A DNA stretch of 28,251 nucleotides from CAYMCO01 sp964388955 (lineage in GTDB: Bacteria; Chloroflexota; Anaerolineae; Anaerolineales; E44-bin32), in NCBI GenBank assembly GCA_964388955.1, contig CAYMCO010000048.1, positions 1 through 28,251 on the forward strand, in the 5' to 3' direction. Below are positions 15,590 through 23,950 of this stretch, piece by piece. Position 1 is the stretch's first letter; each line of letters begins with the position of its first letter. The position numbers and the translations under genes are program-made. The notes below the pieces were generated by a model. It was not told the origin of the DNA. It searched no databases and saw only the letters and a list, made by a program, of their open reading frames with translations.

Positions 15590-16666
15590 CTATTCCGCGC
15601 CGGTGGAATCCTCGAAGGAGAACCCCTCCCCGCCGCGGAAACGGAAGAAGGTGGTGCGCCCGGGCTCAAGGAAGAATTGGGCCTTGTTTACCTGCCAGAG
15701 GTAATCGATCCGCACTTCATATGGGCCCGCCGGCAAATCGCCGATCACGAAGTTCTCCTGGTAGGCGTCATCCGGATTCACCGTGTCGAGAGCGTAGGTC
15801 CAAACCTGCCAGTAGTCACCGGTGGTGAGCGAATAGATGTGGATGGCATGCTCTTCGAGCGGCTGCTCATAGCGGCTCTCGAGCCGGCCAGCCAGCACCC
15901 CATACCCCTGCGGGGGCACCATCCACAGCTCCGGGTTGCGGGTGTAGAAGTAGCCGTTCTTTCCCACCCGCACCTCGAAGTGCAGGTGCGGGCCGCTGGA
16001 CCGCCCGGTGGTCCCGACCTCCCCGATCGGCTCCAGCGCGGCCACCTTCTGGCCAACCCAAACATCGATGGAGCGCATGTGCGCGTACACCGTATACAGG
16101 TCCTGGCCCTGGAAACCAAAATCGTGATGAATGACGACCGCCTTGCCATAGGGATCCTCAGGGTCATACCGGCCGCGGGACAATCCAAACCCCGTCCAGA
16201 CCACCTCCCCCGATCCCGCGGCCAGGACGGGCGTCCCCAGCTCCGCATCCAAATCCACCCCAGAGTGAGTCTTCTCGTCGCCGTTGTAGGTGCTGCCGTA
16301 GCGGTACCTGGCAAGCGGCCAGTTCACCTCGCCGGACTCGATGGGCCGGTAGAAGAAGAAATGATCCTCCGGGCGCAGCGCCCATGGCACGGGGTAGGGG
16401 CCAGGACGCCAATCCAATCCCTGTTCCTGCGCAACTTCGGGAAAGGTGAAGGCAATTGGCGGCGACAACGTCGGTCGCGGCGTCGGGATCGTCGTCCCCG
16501 TGGCCTGGATTGCGGCCACCACCTTGCCCGAACCCCTGTGCGGCTTCACCCCGTCGGGCCCATCGCCGAGGGGGTAGACATAGGATTTCGCGATGCTGGA
16601 GCTGAAAGCGGTGGCGACGCCCAGCAGCAGCAAAGCGAGGGCAATACGGCGAATACCCCCCCTCAT
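15590..16666 (-). CDS. secreted M23-family peptidoglycan endopeptidase
   Basis: This 358-residue protein begins with a basic N-terminus and a hydrophobic signal segment (about 6-23, IRRIALALLLLGVATAFS). The LytM/M23 zinc domain spans about 128-235. It has HSGVDLD with H134 and D138, YAHM with H196, and GPHLHFE with H227 and H229, so all zinc and catalytic residues are present and it should be an active endopeptidase rather than a degenerate activator. A Pro/Thr-rich linker (about 58-70) precedes the domain; the last ~120 residues look beta-rich. Its ATG overlaps the stop of the propeller gene as ATGA. The overlap suggests the pair act together in the envelope. Which cross-link it cuts cannot be told. 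Confidence 0.87.
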   Translation of the reverse strand: MRGGIRRIALALLLLGVATAFSSSIAKSYVYPLGDGPDGVKPHRGSGKVVAAIQATGTTIPTPRPTLSPPIAFTFPEVAQEQGLDWRPGPYPVPWALRPEDHFFFYRPIESGEVNWPLARYRYGSTYNGDEKTHSGVDLDAELGTPVLAAGSGEVVWTGFGLSRGRYDPEDPYGKAVVIHHDFGFQGQDLYTVYAHMRSIDVWVGQKVAALEPIGEVGTTGRSSGPHLHFEVRVGKNGYFYTRNPELWMVPPQGYGVLAGRLESRYEQPLEEHAIHIYSLTTGDYWQVWTYALDTVNPDDAYQENFVIGDLPAGPYEVRIDYLWQVNKAQFFLEPGRTTFFRFRGGEGFSFEDSTGAE

Positions 16667-18612
16667 GGTGCCTCACCCGTCCCCACCGGGGTGGATTGCG
16701 GGACAACCGTGCTAGTGGGCCACACCCACGGCGTGATCGTCGGGATGCGGGTCCAGGTCGGAATGGGTGTCCAGGTGGGTGTCAGGGTCAGGGTCGGAGT
16801 GGAGGTCGGGGTACGAAACGGGGTCGGCGTGGCGATGGCGGCAGCGGGGTAAAGCTCAAGCATCGCCTGTTCCCATGACAGCCCTTCCCGGAAAACAAAC
16901 TGGTTGAAGCGCGCTCCGTAATAGTAGGTGCGCCAGTTTGGAAGCGCCGGGAGGCGTTCGAAGCCGTAGTCCGCGGCCAAGGCGGTGAAGTCAAGATAGT
17001 AGCCGGAGTGGATCTCTGAGTCGAGAGCCCCGCCGCGATCATACGCAAATGGGTCGCCTGTGTAGCGCGAATCGAAATCCCAGGCGAAGGCCCTCAGGGG
17101 CTCACCGCGCGTACCGTCTTGGGGCCGAACGCGCACGAATACACGCCAGAAAGTCTGCCCCGCGTAGTCCTCTCGCACGATTTCGACCCATTCCGCCTTC
17201 AGCGCCCCCAAGTGGAAGGCGAAGGCGCGCCCGGTTCGCAGCCAGTCTTCATAGGCGCTGCCCGGCGGGAGCGGCTCGTTCAGGCCCACGAACGCGTTCT
17301 CCAGATTCCCCAAGAAATCCCATCCCGCAAGCTCGGCGGTGCGCGCCCGCAGCGCGTCGAATGCGAGGTCGACGCCGGTCATCAGGTAGGGGTTGGGCGC
17401 ATCAACCACGGATAACTCACTGACAGTCCCCCGTTCTTTGGACCCGGAAAGGGGTCCCGGGAATGGGGGCTGGGCTCGGAGCTCCTCAATGGTACCTCGG
17501 GCGCCCTCTTCGGGGACTAGCCAATTGGTCTCAGCCCATGCGAGAGTCTGATAGGGGCCGGGAGGAAAGCCGATCAGGCCCGGTGGGGTCTCGGGATCCA
17601 CTGGGAATGTGAGGAGATAACTTCCCGCCCGACCTTCCAGCAGCGCTGCGATCGAACCCCCCTCAGGCGACCATGCCGGATACGCCCCTTGTCCCAGAAT
17701 TCGCACTTGGGCGGGCTCCATCGGCCAACGGGCCAAGGAGATTTGGACGACTCCATCGCGGGTGAGTCCGCTGTAGGCGAGCCACCGGCCGTCGGGGCTG
17801 AACCTGGGCGTATCCTCCTCGACCTCCGGGGTTCGGGTGATCCGGGTGATCCCTCCCGCCGCAGGATCCAATTGCGCGGAGAAGAGGTCCCGCTGGCCCC
17901 CCCGAATGGAGACAAAGGCGATGGAGCCGCCCGTAGGCCCCCAGCTTGGGCTCATATCGGCGGCCGGATCGCTTGTCAACTGGATTGGATCTCCAGCAGA
18001 GTCGACCGGCAGCATCCAGATATCCAGATTGCCGGTGTAGTCGGCTTCAAAGGCAACCCAGTGACCATCAGGGGACCAGACCGGATGACCCTCAAATCCC
18101 GGCGTTGCGGTCAACTGTCTCACGGCCGCCCGGCCGTTCTCCAGGATGTACAGGTCCCACTGTCCGCCCCGGTCGGAAGCGAATATCATCCTCCTACCAT
18201 CGGGGCTGAAGCTCGGATCGATGTCATCCCAATCTCCTGGAAGCAAAGGCTCGAAGAAGCCGAGCGATGGCCAGTAGGCATAGAGGTGGCGGCGGCCGAG
18301 CTCACGGACGCCAAAGACGATGACCGCCATAGGCGCCACGGCAGCATCAGGCCCAGATGTGCTGTCCGTCAATTGCGGCAGACTTTCGGATTGATCGCTT
18401 CCGGTGTATTGGGATCGCACGGAGGGAAGATTGGATTTCGCGGCCCTGAGGCTGAGATCAAGTTGTCCGGGGGCTGCGCATCGGAGCCATCCCCACAGCA
18501 AGGCGACCACGCTCAGCGCGCAAAGGGCGAAGGCCAGGATCGTGCCGAGCCGGGAGCTCAGACCTGGCTTTGCGGAAGTGGATTCTCCCTGCCGATGATC
18601 GGTGCTTTCCAA
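16663..18612 (-). CDS. membrane-anchored TolB-like beta-propeller protein with Thr/Pro tail
   Basis: This 649-residue protein has one N-terminal membrane segment (about 24-46, LGTILAFALCALSVVALLWGWL). At least five PD40/TolB-type blades follow: SFSPDGRRMIFASDRGG, WSPDGHWVAFEADYTG, GPTGGSIAFVSIRGG, RFSPDGRWLAYSGLTRDG and WSPEGGSIAALLEG, between about 130 and 320. A second domain of unknown function covers about 400-590. The final ~58 residues are a Thr/Pro-rich tail, common in secreted Chloroflexota proteins and probably a wall-spanning linker. It starts with TTG after GTGGGGG; no better start is seen. It overlaps the M23 endopeptidase gene. A role in presenting or sensing wall material for that enzyme is inference. 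Confidence 0.75.
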   Translation of the reverse strand: MESTDHRQGESTSAKPGLSSRLGTILAFALCALSVVALLWGWLRCAAPGQLDLSLRAAKSNLPSVRSQYTGSDQSESLPQLTDSTSGPDAAVAPMAVIVFGVRELGRRHLYAYWPSLGFFEPLLPGDWDDIDPSFSPDGRRMIFASDRGGQWDLYILENGRAAVRQLTATPGFEGHPVWSPDGHWVAFEADYTGNLDIWMLPVDSAGDPIQLTSDPAADMSPSWGPTGGSIAFVSIRGGQRDLFSAQLDPAAGGITRITRTPEVEEDTPRFSPDGRWLAYSGLTRDGVVQISLARWPMEPAQVRILGQGAYPAWSPEGGSIAALLEGRAGSYLLTFPVDPETPPGLIGFPPGPYQTLAWAETNWLVPEEGARGTIEELRAQPPFPGPLSGSKERGTVSELSVVDAPNPYLMTGVDLAFDALRARTAELAGWDFLGNLENAFVGLNEPLPPGSAYEDWLRTGRAFAFHLGALKAEWVEIVREDYAGQTFWRVFVRVRPQDGTRGEPLRAFAWDFDSRYTGDPFAYDRGGALDSEIHSGYYLDFTALAADYGFERLPALPNWRTYYYGARFNQFVFREGLSWEQAMLELYPAAAIATPTPFRTPTSTPTLTLTPTWTPIPTWTRIPTITPWVWPTSTVVPQSTPVGTGEAP

Positions 18613-18644
18613 CGGGTGCCCCCACTAGACGGCAGATGTGTGCG

Positions 18645-18674
18645 TATGCAAGCACAGCTTTTCCTCCGCGTCAA
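18645..18674 (-). promoter_or_regulatory. possible promoter of the propeller/M23 pair
   Basis: TTGACG (18674-18669) and TGCATA (18650-18645) on the minus strand are 18 nt apart, in the 163-bp space before the propeller gene. The -10 is poor, so this is tentative. Confidence 0.35.
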
Positions 18675-18775
18675 GCGGTGTGTCCAAAGCGACCCGGCCT
18701 CCAAGATTCGACCGAAGGGGAGATCCGTTCCGAACCGCTACTGGCTGCGAGCTGCCCGGTAGGGATCTGTTCACC

Positions 18776-19282
18776 CTAGCTTTTAAGCCGATAGGTCTCT
18801 TCCCAGCGCTTGCTGGCGACCGAACCGGGGATATCGAAGCGCTCGGCGAGCCCCCGCTCGTCGCCGCCCTGGTGCCGGTAGGCACCGACCATGGGCTCAG
18901 GAGCGAGCAAACGCGCCGCGAACCGCTCGCCCGAATCCAGCAAGTCTGAGATAAACATGTCCATCAAACCCAGCGATCGGCCATGTTTGCTTGTGATCAC
19001 CGCGCTGAGGGTTTCCCTGGCTAACGCGAAACGCCGTCTCTCGGAAGACAGATCCTTGCGCACGAAGATGTTGCCCTTCTGAGAGAGCGGGCGAGCGAAA
19101 GTCGCGTCCCACAGATTGGAGTGCATGTCCACGACCCCGAAATCATTCTTGTAGGTATCCGGAGGGTGCTTCAGCATATCCTCGATGGGCACAGGCGGCT
19201 CAACCGCCCCCATGTAGTCGCAGAACGCGTGGGCGATATTGCCCAGCAACCACTCGCGTTCCTCTCGAGTAGCAGGTGTCAC
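18776..19282 (-). CDS. ImmA/IrrE-fold protein lacking the HExxH histidines
   Basis: This 168-residue protein follows the ImmA/IrrE (DUF955) pattern: PPVPIEDMLKHP at about 29-40, a strand ending in GNIFVRKDLSSERRRFALARE at 70-90, and a tail with FAARLLAPEPMV (121-132) and LAERFDIPGSVASKRWEE (145-162). In active members RFALA is followed by HExxH; here the sequence is RETLS (89-93), so both zinc-binding histidines are replaced while the glutamate remains. It is probably not a protease and may be a binding or scaffold protein. The GTG start overlaps the stop of the 95-aa leader-like gene as GTGA, so the two are translated together. I do not know a named subfamily for it. Confidence 0.65.
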   Translation of the reverse strand: MTPATREEREWLLGNIAHAFCDYMGAVEPPVPIEDMLKHPPDTYKNDFGVVDMHSNLWDATFARPLSQKGNIFVRKDLSSERRRFALARETLSAVITSKHGRSLGLMDMFISDLLDSGERFAARLLAPEPMVGAYRHQGGDERGLAERFDIPGSVASKRWEETYRLKS

Positions 19283-19566
19283 GCGACCTGCTCCTCATCC
19301 GAGGCCGCCTGCGAGGGCAGCAGCCCTTCCAGCGGGGATGGCAGGCGAATCTCGGGCGCCGCAACCTCGGCCGCCTTCACCACGCGATAGGCCATCACGG
19401 CGAATTCGGCGAAGCTGTTGGCTTCCAGACCCGCCAGGCTGGTGCGCATCTCCGGCGAGAACTCAAAATCCCCGAGAACATCGGCGATGCGGCCGCCGTT
19501 GAACGCCTGAACGATCGCCGGATCCATGATCGAGCGAGCTACCAAGGAATTCAGTGCCTTCATCAT
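19279..19566 (-). CDS. small leader-like protein (possible RiPP-type or LigA-like peptide)
   Basis: This 95-residue protein has a very good ribosome binding site, AAGGAG 8 nt before the ATG. Residues 1-68 look like a small helical domain: ALNSLVARSIMDP, then FNGGRIADVLGDFEFSPEMRTSLAGL, then SFAEFAVMAYRVVKAAE. The pattern (dp-x-f, short helix, fdlspe-r-x-l, s-x-x-eFa) recalls LigA-like or NHLP-type leaders of ribosomal peptides, from memory only. The last ~27 residues are Pro/Ser/Glu-rich with no cysteine, so no obvious core for lanthionine or thioether chemistry. It is coupled to the pseudo-ImmA gene downstream and lies 531 bp after the BTAD regulator. It is a real gene, but its function is unknown. 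Confidence 0.6.
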   Translation of the reverse strand: MMKALNSLVARSIMDPAIVQAFNGGRIADVLGDFEFSPEMRTSLAGLEANSFAEFAVMAYRVVKAAEVAAPEIRLPSPLEGLLPSQAASDEEQVA

Positions 19567-20097
19567 TTTCTACTCTCCTTGACTTTGATATCGTTTGACC
19601 CTAAGACCACAAACGGCAGCAGGCTTATCCGCCCCGCTGCCGATTTATGTACTGTTTTTGCAGAAACTCTGGGCCCTTGACCCGCCCGGTCAGCGACCCA
19701 TCTCTCTGCTGGATTCCGCCCCGCGCCCCTATACTCGGCGCTGGGAGAAACCCCTATCTATTCTGTTAGCTAAAGTGCGACCTCAACTGGTGAAACCTAT
19801 CCCCCGTTGAGTCCACCGATGCGCGGCGAGCGCTTTCTGACCATGACTCCCTCCTCAAACACGTGGATCAAGTGATCCTATAATACACGGGGCCTGTCAG
19901 CCAATTCTCAGCGTCAGGGAACAGGTGTTTGACAAGTTTGTAATCGGGCTCCTCCCCAAGAGGAAAAACCGCATTTTGGGGAGACTCATTCCGGATCCGC
20001 GGGAGAGGCCCGCATCAGGCGCCTTCTTTGCGACTTCAGAGGCGATCCGGCAGGGATGCCCACCCGAAGCGCTCCATCCGGGGATTTACTGAGCGCG
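19567..20097. other. long leader/regulatory spacer before the small leader-like gene
   Basis: No gene is seen in 531 bp. It holds an operator-like inverted repeat at 19865-19878 next to a promoter-like TATTATAGG on the minus strand, with TTGGCT at 19904-19899 as a weak -35. Nearer the gene, CGGCAGC/GCTGCCG (19614-19620 and 19636-19642) can form a 7-bp hairpin in the 5' leader of the 95-aa gene. If transcription starts near 19870, the leader would be about 300 nt, unusually long for such a small gene. Confidence 0.45.
19865..19904 (-). promoter_or_regulatory. operator-like inverted repeat with promoter-like elements
   Basis: GGATCA-AG-TGATCC (19865-19878) is a perfect 6+6 inverted repeat abutting TATAGG (19882-19877, minus). 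TTGGCT lies 16 nt upstream at 19904-19899. The layout fits regulation of the 95-aa/pseudo-ImmA pair, perhaps by the adjacent regulator, but that is inference. Confidence 0.4.
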
Positions 20098-23000
20098 TCA
20101 GCTGATCACACGCGTGTAGGCCTCCCGGACTTCCTCGGGCGGGTCCAATCCCAGTTCTTCCGCTAGGAGCCGGACGTAGCGCTGGTAGTGGGAGATGATT
20201 TCGCCGCGACGCCCAAGCCGACCGAGCGCCTCGAGGATGCTCAGGTTGAGATCATCGCGATACGGATCGATCTTCAGCGCCTGGCGGAGCGTGTTGACCG
20301 CCCGCGTGGGCTGATCGCGCAGCAGCGCCTCATGAGCGTATTCAGTGGCGATGTCCAGGAATCCCATCTCCAGCGCCCTGCGGCGCTCCAAGATCCAAAG
20401 CGAATCGAATTCATCAAGGAACGGGCCCGAATAGGAGTTGATCGCCTCGGTGAGGGCAAAGAGCTTCCGGGGATCCCCAATAGGGAGCCCCTCAGCGATC
20501 GCAGCGGCGCGCTCAAATCGACTGACGTCGTATTTCAATGAGCTATCCGGGTTGAAATAGTAGACGGAACCCTCGCTCAAGATCGTCTCCTTGCCGATGG
20601 CCCGCCGCAGAGCGTAGACGGCCGTATGCAGATTGGATGTCTGCCGGCCGGGGAGCTGATCGGGCCAGAAGATCTCCGTCAGCACATCGCGATCGATGCG
20701 TTGATGGTCCACGATGCAGAAGAGCAGTTCCTTGGCGAAAGGTGTCAGCGCTTCGATGGGTTTGCCGTTTCGCCGGACCGCCGTCTGGCCGAGCGCGTTC
20801 AGTTGATATTCGACGGCCTCATCCGCCTCGCCGATGGGCCCCTGGTATGCGGAGGCAACCGAGCGCATCATATCGCCCCGCTGTTCTATGACGGCCAGCA
20901 CTGGATCGCCTTGCATGGAACGGGCGGCGAATTTCCAGAAGCTCGGGTAATAGGCAAATTCGGCCGTCAGGTTCTGCTCCGTCCCATGTTTCCCAGCGCA
21001 GGCCAGCGCCTCCCCAAGGGCGTTCTTCGCGGCATCATGATCCTCCCGACTCCATTCGGCCAGGGAGAGGAAGAAGTGTGCCAAGGTATTGTCTTTCACG
21101 TCCAAACCGTTCCCGTTCTCCTCAAGCAAATCATGAAGCCTTCGGGACGCGATGGCGGGGGAAGCGCTGACCTCAAGGGCCGCCCTTTGAACCTCGACGA
21201 ACGCCGGAGGACCGGCGCCTTTGGTGAACTCGATGGCGCGCTTGATCCAATCCAAAGCGACCGATTCCCGCCCATGACGCCGGTGCAGAACGCTGGTCTG
21301 AACACACCCATAACGGAGCAAACTCGCGCTCTCTATGCGGGTTCCGATCCGCAGGCCCTCCGCATACAACTCAGCGGACTGGATGATCAGGGCCAGGTCA
21401 TTGAACAGGTCCGCCTGTCCATAGAGCACGCTGGCCTCAAGCTGAGGCGCTCCCGCCAACCGGGCCTGTTTGAGCGCCTCGCTGAACAGCCGCATCGCTT
21501 CACTGAAATCTCCGGCCATGTGCGCGTCGATGGCCAAGTTGTTGTAGGAGGCGGCCAGCAATACCGGGGAGCCCAAGTGCTGAAGGGTCTCGTGGGCGCG
21601 GCGGCTCGTACCGTGGGCCTCAACGAACTTCCCTTGCGCCACCTGGTAATTGGAGAGGTCGATCTGGGTCACAGCCAGCATGTAGAAGTCGTCGGAACCC
21701 TCGAGGAGATCTACGGCCTGCTTCGCCAGCTTTTCTGACATGGAGAGATTTCCCGGTGCATTGGCCAGCGCGAGCGCCTTCAGCTTCAAGGCCATGGCGC
21801 GAATCGAGCGGTCGCCGCGGGAGGAGAGAATCCGTTGGGCCGCCTCGGAGGAGTCCGCAGCCTGATCGTATTCCCCACGATGGTATTCGATTGAGCCCTC
21901 AAGGATCGCCGCCTGCGCGCGGATCTTGCGGCTCGACTTGCCGCCAATCGAGACGCGGACGCGCTCGAGGGCGGATTGAGCCATGTCTATCTTGCCCTGA
22001 TCGTCGAAAAGCCTTCCAAGGTACAGATAGAGTCTGGGGGCAGTGGCCTCGATCTCCGCGAACCATTTTCCCCAGTTCTGCAGCGTCTCGTAGCGGCCGC
22101 TGACAAACATCGCGCCTGCGTGCCGGTCTGCCAGCCTTGCCGCCTGGGAGACGCTGCCGGCCTCCAAATACAGCTCGACGGCATAATCCACCATGCCCTG
22201 ATCCGCAAGGTATTTCGCCGCCTTCCGCCGCAGCGGCTGGAGACGCCTTTCCTCCGAATCCCTCATGATGTCGAGCAGAAACTCCCGGAATTGCGGGTGA
22301 TACTCATACGTGCCCAGGCTCCCCCCGGCAGCGGTCAGGAACAGCCCCTCGCTCACCAACTTATCGAGGTAGTGCTTGCTGTCTGACTCCTCTCGCAAGG
22401 CATCACAAGCGTCAGCCGTGAGGATCGGCATCACGGAAGTATCCAGCATGAAACGCCGCACGTCGTCCGGTTGGCGGTTGAGGACGACCGAGGCCAAATA
22501 CTCATACACCATCGGGCGGGTGTCCCCCAACCAGCCTCCAGACCTTCCGGCCTGCAGCTTCCCAGAGAGGAGCACTCCCGTGATCCAGCCGCGCGTTTCC
22601 TCGAGGAGCTGCCTGGTTTCGTTCGGTTCCAGATCGATGCCAAACTGCCCTTTGGCGAGAGCTTCGAGTTCGTCGGTGTTCAGCGCCAGATCGTGCGGGC
22701 CGAAGCCGATCAAGTCACCGTCCGCCATCAGGCGGGCCAGCGAGACCTCAGGAACCTCACGTCCGGAGACGATCAGTGTCACCTGCTCCGGCATGACCTC
22801 GAGAAAGGCCTCAATGAAGCGCAGCACCTTGTCCGACCGGTTGGCGAGATGCAGGTCATCGATGACGATGGCGAACGTCTCGCCGATGTTGTCCTCGATC
22901 ACCTCGGCGAGCACGCGCGCGATCCCCTCCGGTTTGCTATAGACAAGTGATTCCAGATCGATCAGGCCCTTCAACCGGCGGAAGCGTGTCTCCATTGAAA

Positions 23001-23256
23001 CGCTCACCACTTGGACCAGCCGCATGAGATCCCTATCTGCCTCCGTCACACGGATCCAGCAGAGAGGAACTTCGGTGTGGGCGGAAAAATCGCTGAGCAG
23101 CGTGGTCTTGCCGTATCCGGCCGGGGCGGCGATCACGATGAGCTTGCGGGGTATGTTGGCGTGGATCGTATCCACCAGGCGTTCCCGATGGATCTTGCCT
23201 TTGTCGAATACCGGGGGGGTTATCGCGTGTTTGAGCAGGGGATCAAGCCCGGCCAC
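20098..23256 (-). CDS. STAND-type transcriptional regulator with TPR and C-terminal BTAD domain
   Basis: This 1052-residue regulator has three parts. The N-terminal MalT-like STAND ATPase has the P-loop APAGYGKTT at 44-52 and Walker B VIDDLH at 131-136. The middle, about 350-800, is made of helical repeats of TPR type. The C-terminus has an OmpR-like winged helix (about 820-900, with LTPFAKELLFCIVDH and SNLHTAVYALRRAIG) and a bacterial transcriptional activator domain to the end (PYRDDLNLSILEALGRLGRRGEIISHYQRY, LAEELGLDPPEEVREAY). MalT-type proteins end in a LuxR helix-turn-helix instead, so this is the SARP/BTAD variant. It starts at GTG after GGGAGG, 3 nt downstream of a small conserved-looking gene. 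The ligand and targets are unknown; the neighbouring small operon is a candidate. Confidence 0.88.
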   Translation of the reverse strand: MAGLDPLLKHAITPPVFDKGKIHRERLVDTIHANIPRKLIVIAAPAGYGKTTLLSDFSAHTEVPLCWIRVTEADRDLMRLVQVVSVSMETRFRRLKGLIDLESLVYSKPEGIARVLAEVIEDNIGETFAIVIDDLHLANRSDKVLRFIEAFLEVMPEQVTLIVSGREVPEVSLARLMADGDLIGFGPHDLALNTDELEALAKGQFGIDLEPNETRQLLEETRGWITGVLLSGKLQAGRSGGWLGDTRPMVYEYLASVVLNRQPDDVRRFMLDTSVMPILTADACDALREESDSKHYLDKLVSEGLFLTAAGGSLGTYEYHPQFREFLLDIMRDSEERRLQPLRRKAAKYLADQGMVDYAVELYLEAGSVSQAARLADRHAGAMFVSGRYETLQNWGKWFAEIEATAPRLYLYLGRLFDDQGKIDMAQSALERVRVSIGGKSSRKIRAQAAILEGSIEYHRGEYDQAADSSEAAQRILSSRGDRSIRAMALKLKALALANAPGNLSMSEKLAKQAVDLLEGSDDFYMLAVTQIDLSNYQVAQGKFVEAHGTSRRAHETLQHLGSPVLLAASYNNLAIDAHMAGDFSEAMRLFSEALKQARLAGAPQLEASVLYGQADLFNDLALIIQSAELYAEGLRIGTRIESASLLRYGCVQTSVLHRRHGRESVALDWIKRAIEFTKGAGPPAFVEVQRAALEVSASPAIASRRLHDLLEENGNGLDVKDNTLAHFFLSLAEWSREDHDAAKNALGEALACAGKHGTEQNLTAEFAYYPSFWKFAARSMQGDPVLAVIEQRGDMMRSVASAYQGPIGEADEAVEYQLNALGQTAVRRNGKPIEALTPFAKELLFCIVDHQRIDRDVLTEIFWPDQLPGRQTSNLHTAVYALRRAIGKETILSEGSVYYFNPDSSLKYDVSRFERAAAIAEGLPIGDPRKLFALTEAINSYSGPFLDEFDSLWILERRRALEMGFLDIATEYAHEALLRDQPTRAVNTLRQALKIDPYRDDLNLSILEALGRLGRRGEIISHYQRYVRLLAEELGLDPPEEVREAYTRVIS

Positions 23257-23259
23257 GGT

Positions 23260-23568
23260 TCATGCCTCCCGCTCTGCGGACATCATGCGAAAGCGTTCAG
23301 ACGCCTCATCGATTGCTTCTTCCTCTCGGGTCCGCAGCGCTGCCTGCACGGTATATTGCGCGGCCGCGTCGGGGTCGGGCACATGAAGCGTCAAATCCAT
23401 CTCCTGCATGCGAGTTTCTATCACGCTGCTGCTTACTACCGCTTGACCTTGCTCGTCAAGAACCTGGATATCCAGATTGAAGGGCTCTTGGACCGGGGAG
23501 ACGCGCACCATCATCCGCACGCGGCGGCCATCTCGATACGGCGCGACATCGAGGGACAGGATTCTCAT
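23260..23568 (-). CDS. small beta-rich protein of unknown function
   Basis: About 102 residues from the chosen ATG. It starts MRILSLDVAPYRDGRRVRM and shows alternating hydrophobic strands (FNLDIQVLDEQGQAVV, MDLTLHVPDP, YTVQAALR) suggesting a small beta-sandwich, then a charged C-terminal helix. There is no signal peptide and no known motif. The open frame continues to an ATG at 23616, giving 118 residues, preceded by AGGTGG; neither start has a strong ribosome binding site. Its stop is 3 nt before the GTG of the STAND/BTAD regulator, so the two share an operon. It may be a partner or ligand-binding modulator of that regulator, which is inference from position only. Confidence 0.6.
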   Translation of the reverse strand: MRILSLDVAPYRDGRRVRMMVRVSPVQEPFNLDIQVLDEQGQAVVSSSVIETRMQEMDLTLHVPDPDAAAQYTVQAALRTREEEAIDEASERFRMMSAEREA

Positions 23569-23648
23569 CGCTTCTATCCGGCAGCCCCCTTCGACCGCCC
23601 GCTCCCCGCTCCGCATGAGGCCACCTACAAGTGGTTTGGGGAGTCAGG

Positions 23649-23654
23649 AGTATA
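23649..23654 (-). promoter_or_regulatory. -10-like hexamer before the small protein/regulator operon
   Basis: TATACT on the minus strand at 23654-23649 would start transcription near 23642, about 75 nt before the ATG at 23568. No -35 match is visible at the right distance. Confidence 0.35.
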
Positions 23655-23804
23655 CCGCACTGTGATTTCGACCGCACAGGCGGAGGTCGTTATGTATAGG
23701 CGAATCATCCTTCTGCCGGAGAATAGACCTGCAAGTTCCTTGCCGCCAACCCCCTCCCCGCCGGAGGGACGCCCAGCTCTTTGAGCGAACGGCAAGACTA
23801 TTAT

Positions 23805-23834
23805 TATATATCAGATTTCCACCCCTTCGGGCAA
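23805..23834 (-). promoter_or_regulatory. alternative promoter of the regulator operon
   Basis: TTGCCC (23834-23829) and TATATA (23810-23805) on the minus strand are 18 nt apart, in an AT-rich island that stands out in this GC-rich region. It would give a leader of about 230 nt. Confidence 0.4.
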
Positions 23835-23950
23835 GCCCGTCCCCCAAGGCCCGTGGTAGCCTTTCCCTCCCCCAACATCGGGCGCCTCCGCGACGGCCGC
23901 CCCGGTACTACGCTGGAGGAGGGCGCCACGAGGTGGAGGCAAAGGAACAC

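Noticed and set aside
16690..16840. GT-rich direct repeats as a tandem repeat or CRISPR-like element
   Set aside because: They are codons of the Thr/Pro-rich tail of the propeller protein, without regular spacers.
19929..19934. TTGACA on the plus strand as a -35 box
   Set aside because: No -10 element lies 16-18 nt downstream and no plus-strand gene follows.
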